64,000 bases of DNA from Osedax fenrisi (taxonomy: Eukaryota > Annelida > Polychaeta > Sabellida > Siboglinidae). The first letter of the stretch is position 1. Every line of letters starts with the position of its first letter. The notes under the pieces are model-generated. The model ran no database searches. It saw only the letters and a list, made by a program, of their open reading frames with translations, and had not been told where the DNA came from. A program made the translations under genes and the position numbers. The stretch lies in contig OZ025242.1 of NCBI GenBank assembly GCA_964019155.1, positions 70,038,220-70,102,219 on the forward strand, written 5' to 3'. Below, piece by piece: positions 63,591 through 64,000 of the stretch.

Positions 63591-64000
63591 TGTATATGTA
63601 TTATATTATATAATTAATATATTATATATGTATATACCTGTACACGTTTTCTATTCCGGTTTTCTTCGCATCTCTGGTAATTATTTTTCTTTTACATAAA
63701 GTCAAATCGACTGCATGGTTATGTAGTAGCTTAAAGTTCGTACCCATACATTTAACAGTAGAAACACATAAATCCTTTCGCATACATGTCCATCCTATAG
63801 TGTATGTATAAATATACTATATATATATTAATATAAACATACTCTATATATATATATATATAAATATTTACCCTTTCTTTTTCGAACATAGCAATATCCA
63901 TTTGGGTCGTTTAAATATCCCCACCTCTCTCTGTAGCACCACTATGCATTGTCCATTCGTTTGAAGGCTTACTTATATCATATGCCTCCACCAAAGATTC

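Larger units (their letters stand above)
61911..64000 (-). pseudogene. Second FLYWCH-MULE copy, 5' half, inverted and truncated
   Basis: Minus-strand exons correspond one-to-one with those at 40,709-41,638: exon 1 64,000-63,872 (continues beyond the window), exon 2 63,794-63,638 (157 nt, the same length as the left copy), exon 3 63,536-62,094 (split by a hAT element), and partial exon 4 62,006 to about 61,911. Homology stops just after the first catalytic Asp motif (YIDGTFK), so the MULE core is missing. Exon 1 keeps the 26 bp lost in the left copy (SNEWTMHSGATERGGDI) but lacks one T shortly afterwards, shifting the frame before the FLYWCH residues. Exon 3 also has a short tandem duplication of ACAATGTTACCATAA next to the hAT insertion. 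Confidence 0.85.

Noticed and set aside
1..64000. CRISPR arrays, prokaryotic operons, riboswitches, integrons.
   Set aside because: The direct repeats present are satellites or TE parts without regular spacers, and introns and eukaryotic TEs exclude a bacterial context.

Overview
This window looks like a transposon-dominated, intergenic to heterochromatic stretch of an animal nuclear genome, most likely an arthropod. By eye it is about four-fifths A+T. It has short AT-rich introns, long (AT)n tracts, and TE families typical of insects: FLYWCH/MULE, Helitron, hAT, pogo/Tigger, a jockey/CR1-like RT and an LTR element. The AT-richness and the GGTTAGGTTGGGTTAAG-type repeats would suit a hymenopteran or hemipteran, but that is an inference. 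I see no operons, rRNA, CRISPR array or convincing single-copy housekeeping gene.

Layout: 0.4-0.95 kb holds the 3' end of an LTR retrotransposon. 0.94-1.6 kb is an array of the motif GTAAACTCGGACCACTT. 1.9-2.76 kb is a 209-bp tandem repeat, followed by a tRNA-like sequence and a CCCAGY-ended MITE. 3.5-8.0 kb is AT-rich and almost empty. 8.29-8.94 kb is a 163-bp tandem array in which every unit carries a 69-nt, phase-0 exon-like module with good splice sites. 8.95-40.32 kb is a cluster of non-autonomous Helitron-like elements, minus-oriented to the left of about 20.8 kb and plus-oriented to the right, with a second Helitron family inserted at 33.0-35.57 kb. 40.4-42.7 kb holds the same exon module followed by a spliced FLYWCH + MULE transposase gene.

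43.3-45.45 kb is a 228-bp satellite interrupted by a helicase-only Helitron (45,455-48,349). That Helitron itself contains two MITEs, one splitting the helicase pseudogene. 48.77-51.49 kb is a large imperfect palindrome with a smaller palindrome in one arm. 52.5-53.9 kb holds an eroded minus-strand gene with a SAM-like segment. 54-61.6 kb is AT-rich with a pogo/Tigger MITE, a duplicated exon-like array and a dead non-LTR RT fragment. 61.9-64.0 kb is a second, inverted and truncated FLYWCH-MULE copy split by a hAT element with an 8-bp target duplication.

How it fits together: the main coding object is the FLYWCH-MULE transposase. Its exons from FLYWCH to stop stay open with matching splice phases, but the left copy has a 26-bp frameshifting deletion in its N-terminal exon, and the right copy has a different lesion. 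The most unusual observation is the set of repeated phase-compatible micro-exons at 8.3-8.9, 12.5 and 40.4 kb. They may be the 5' part of the same gene, driven about 32 kb apart by Helitron accumulation. That link is inference and needs transcript data.
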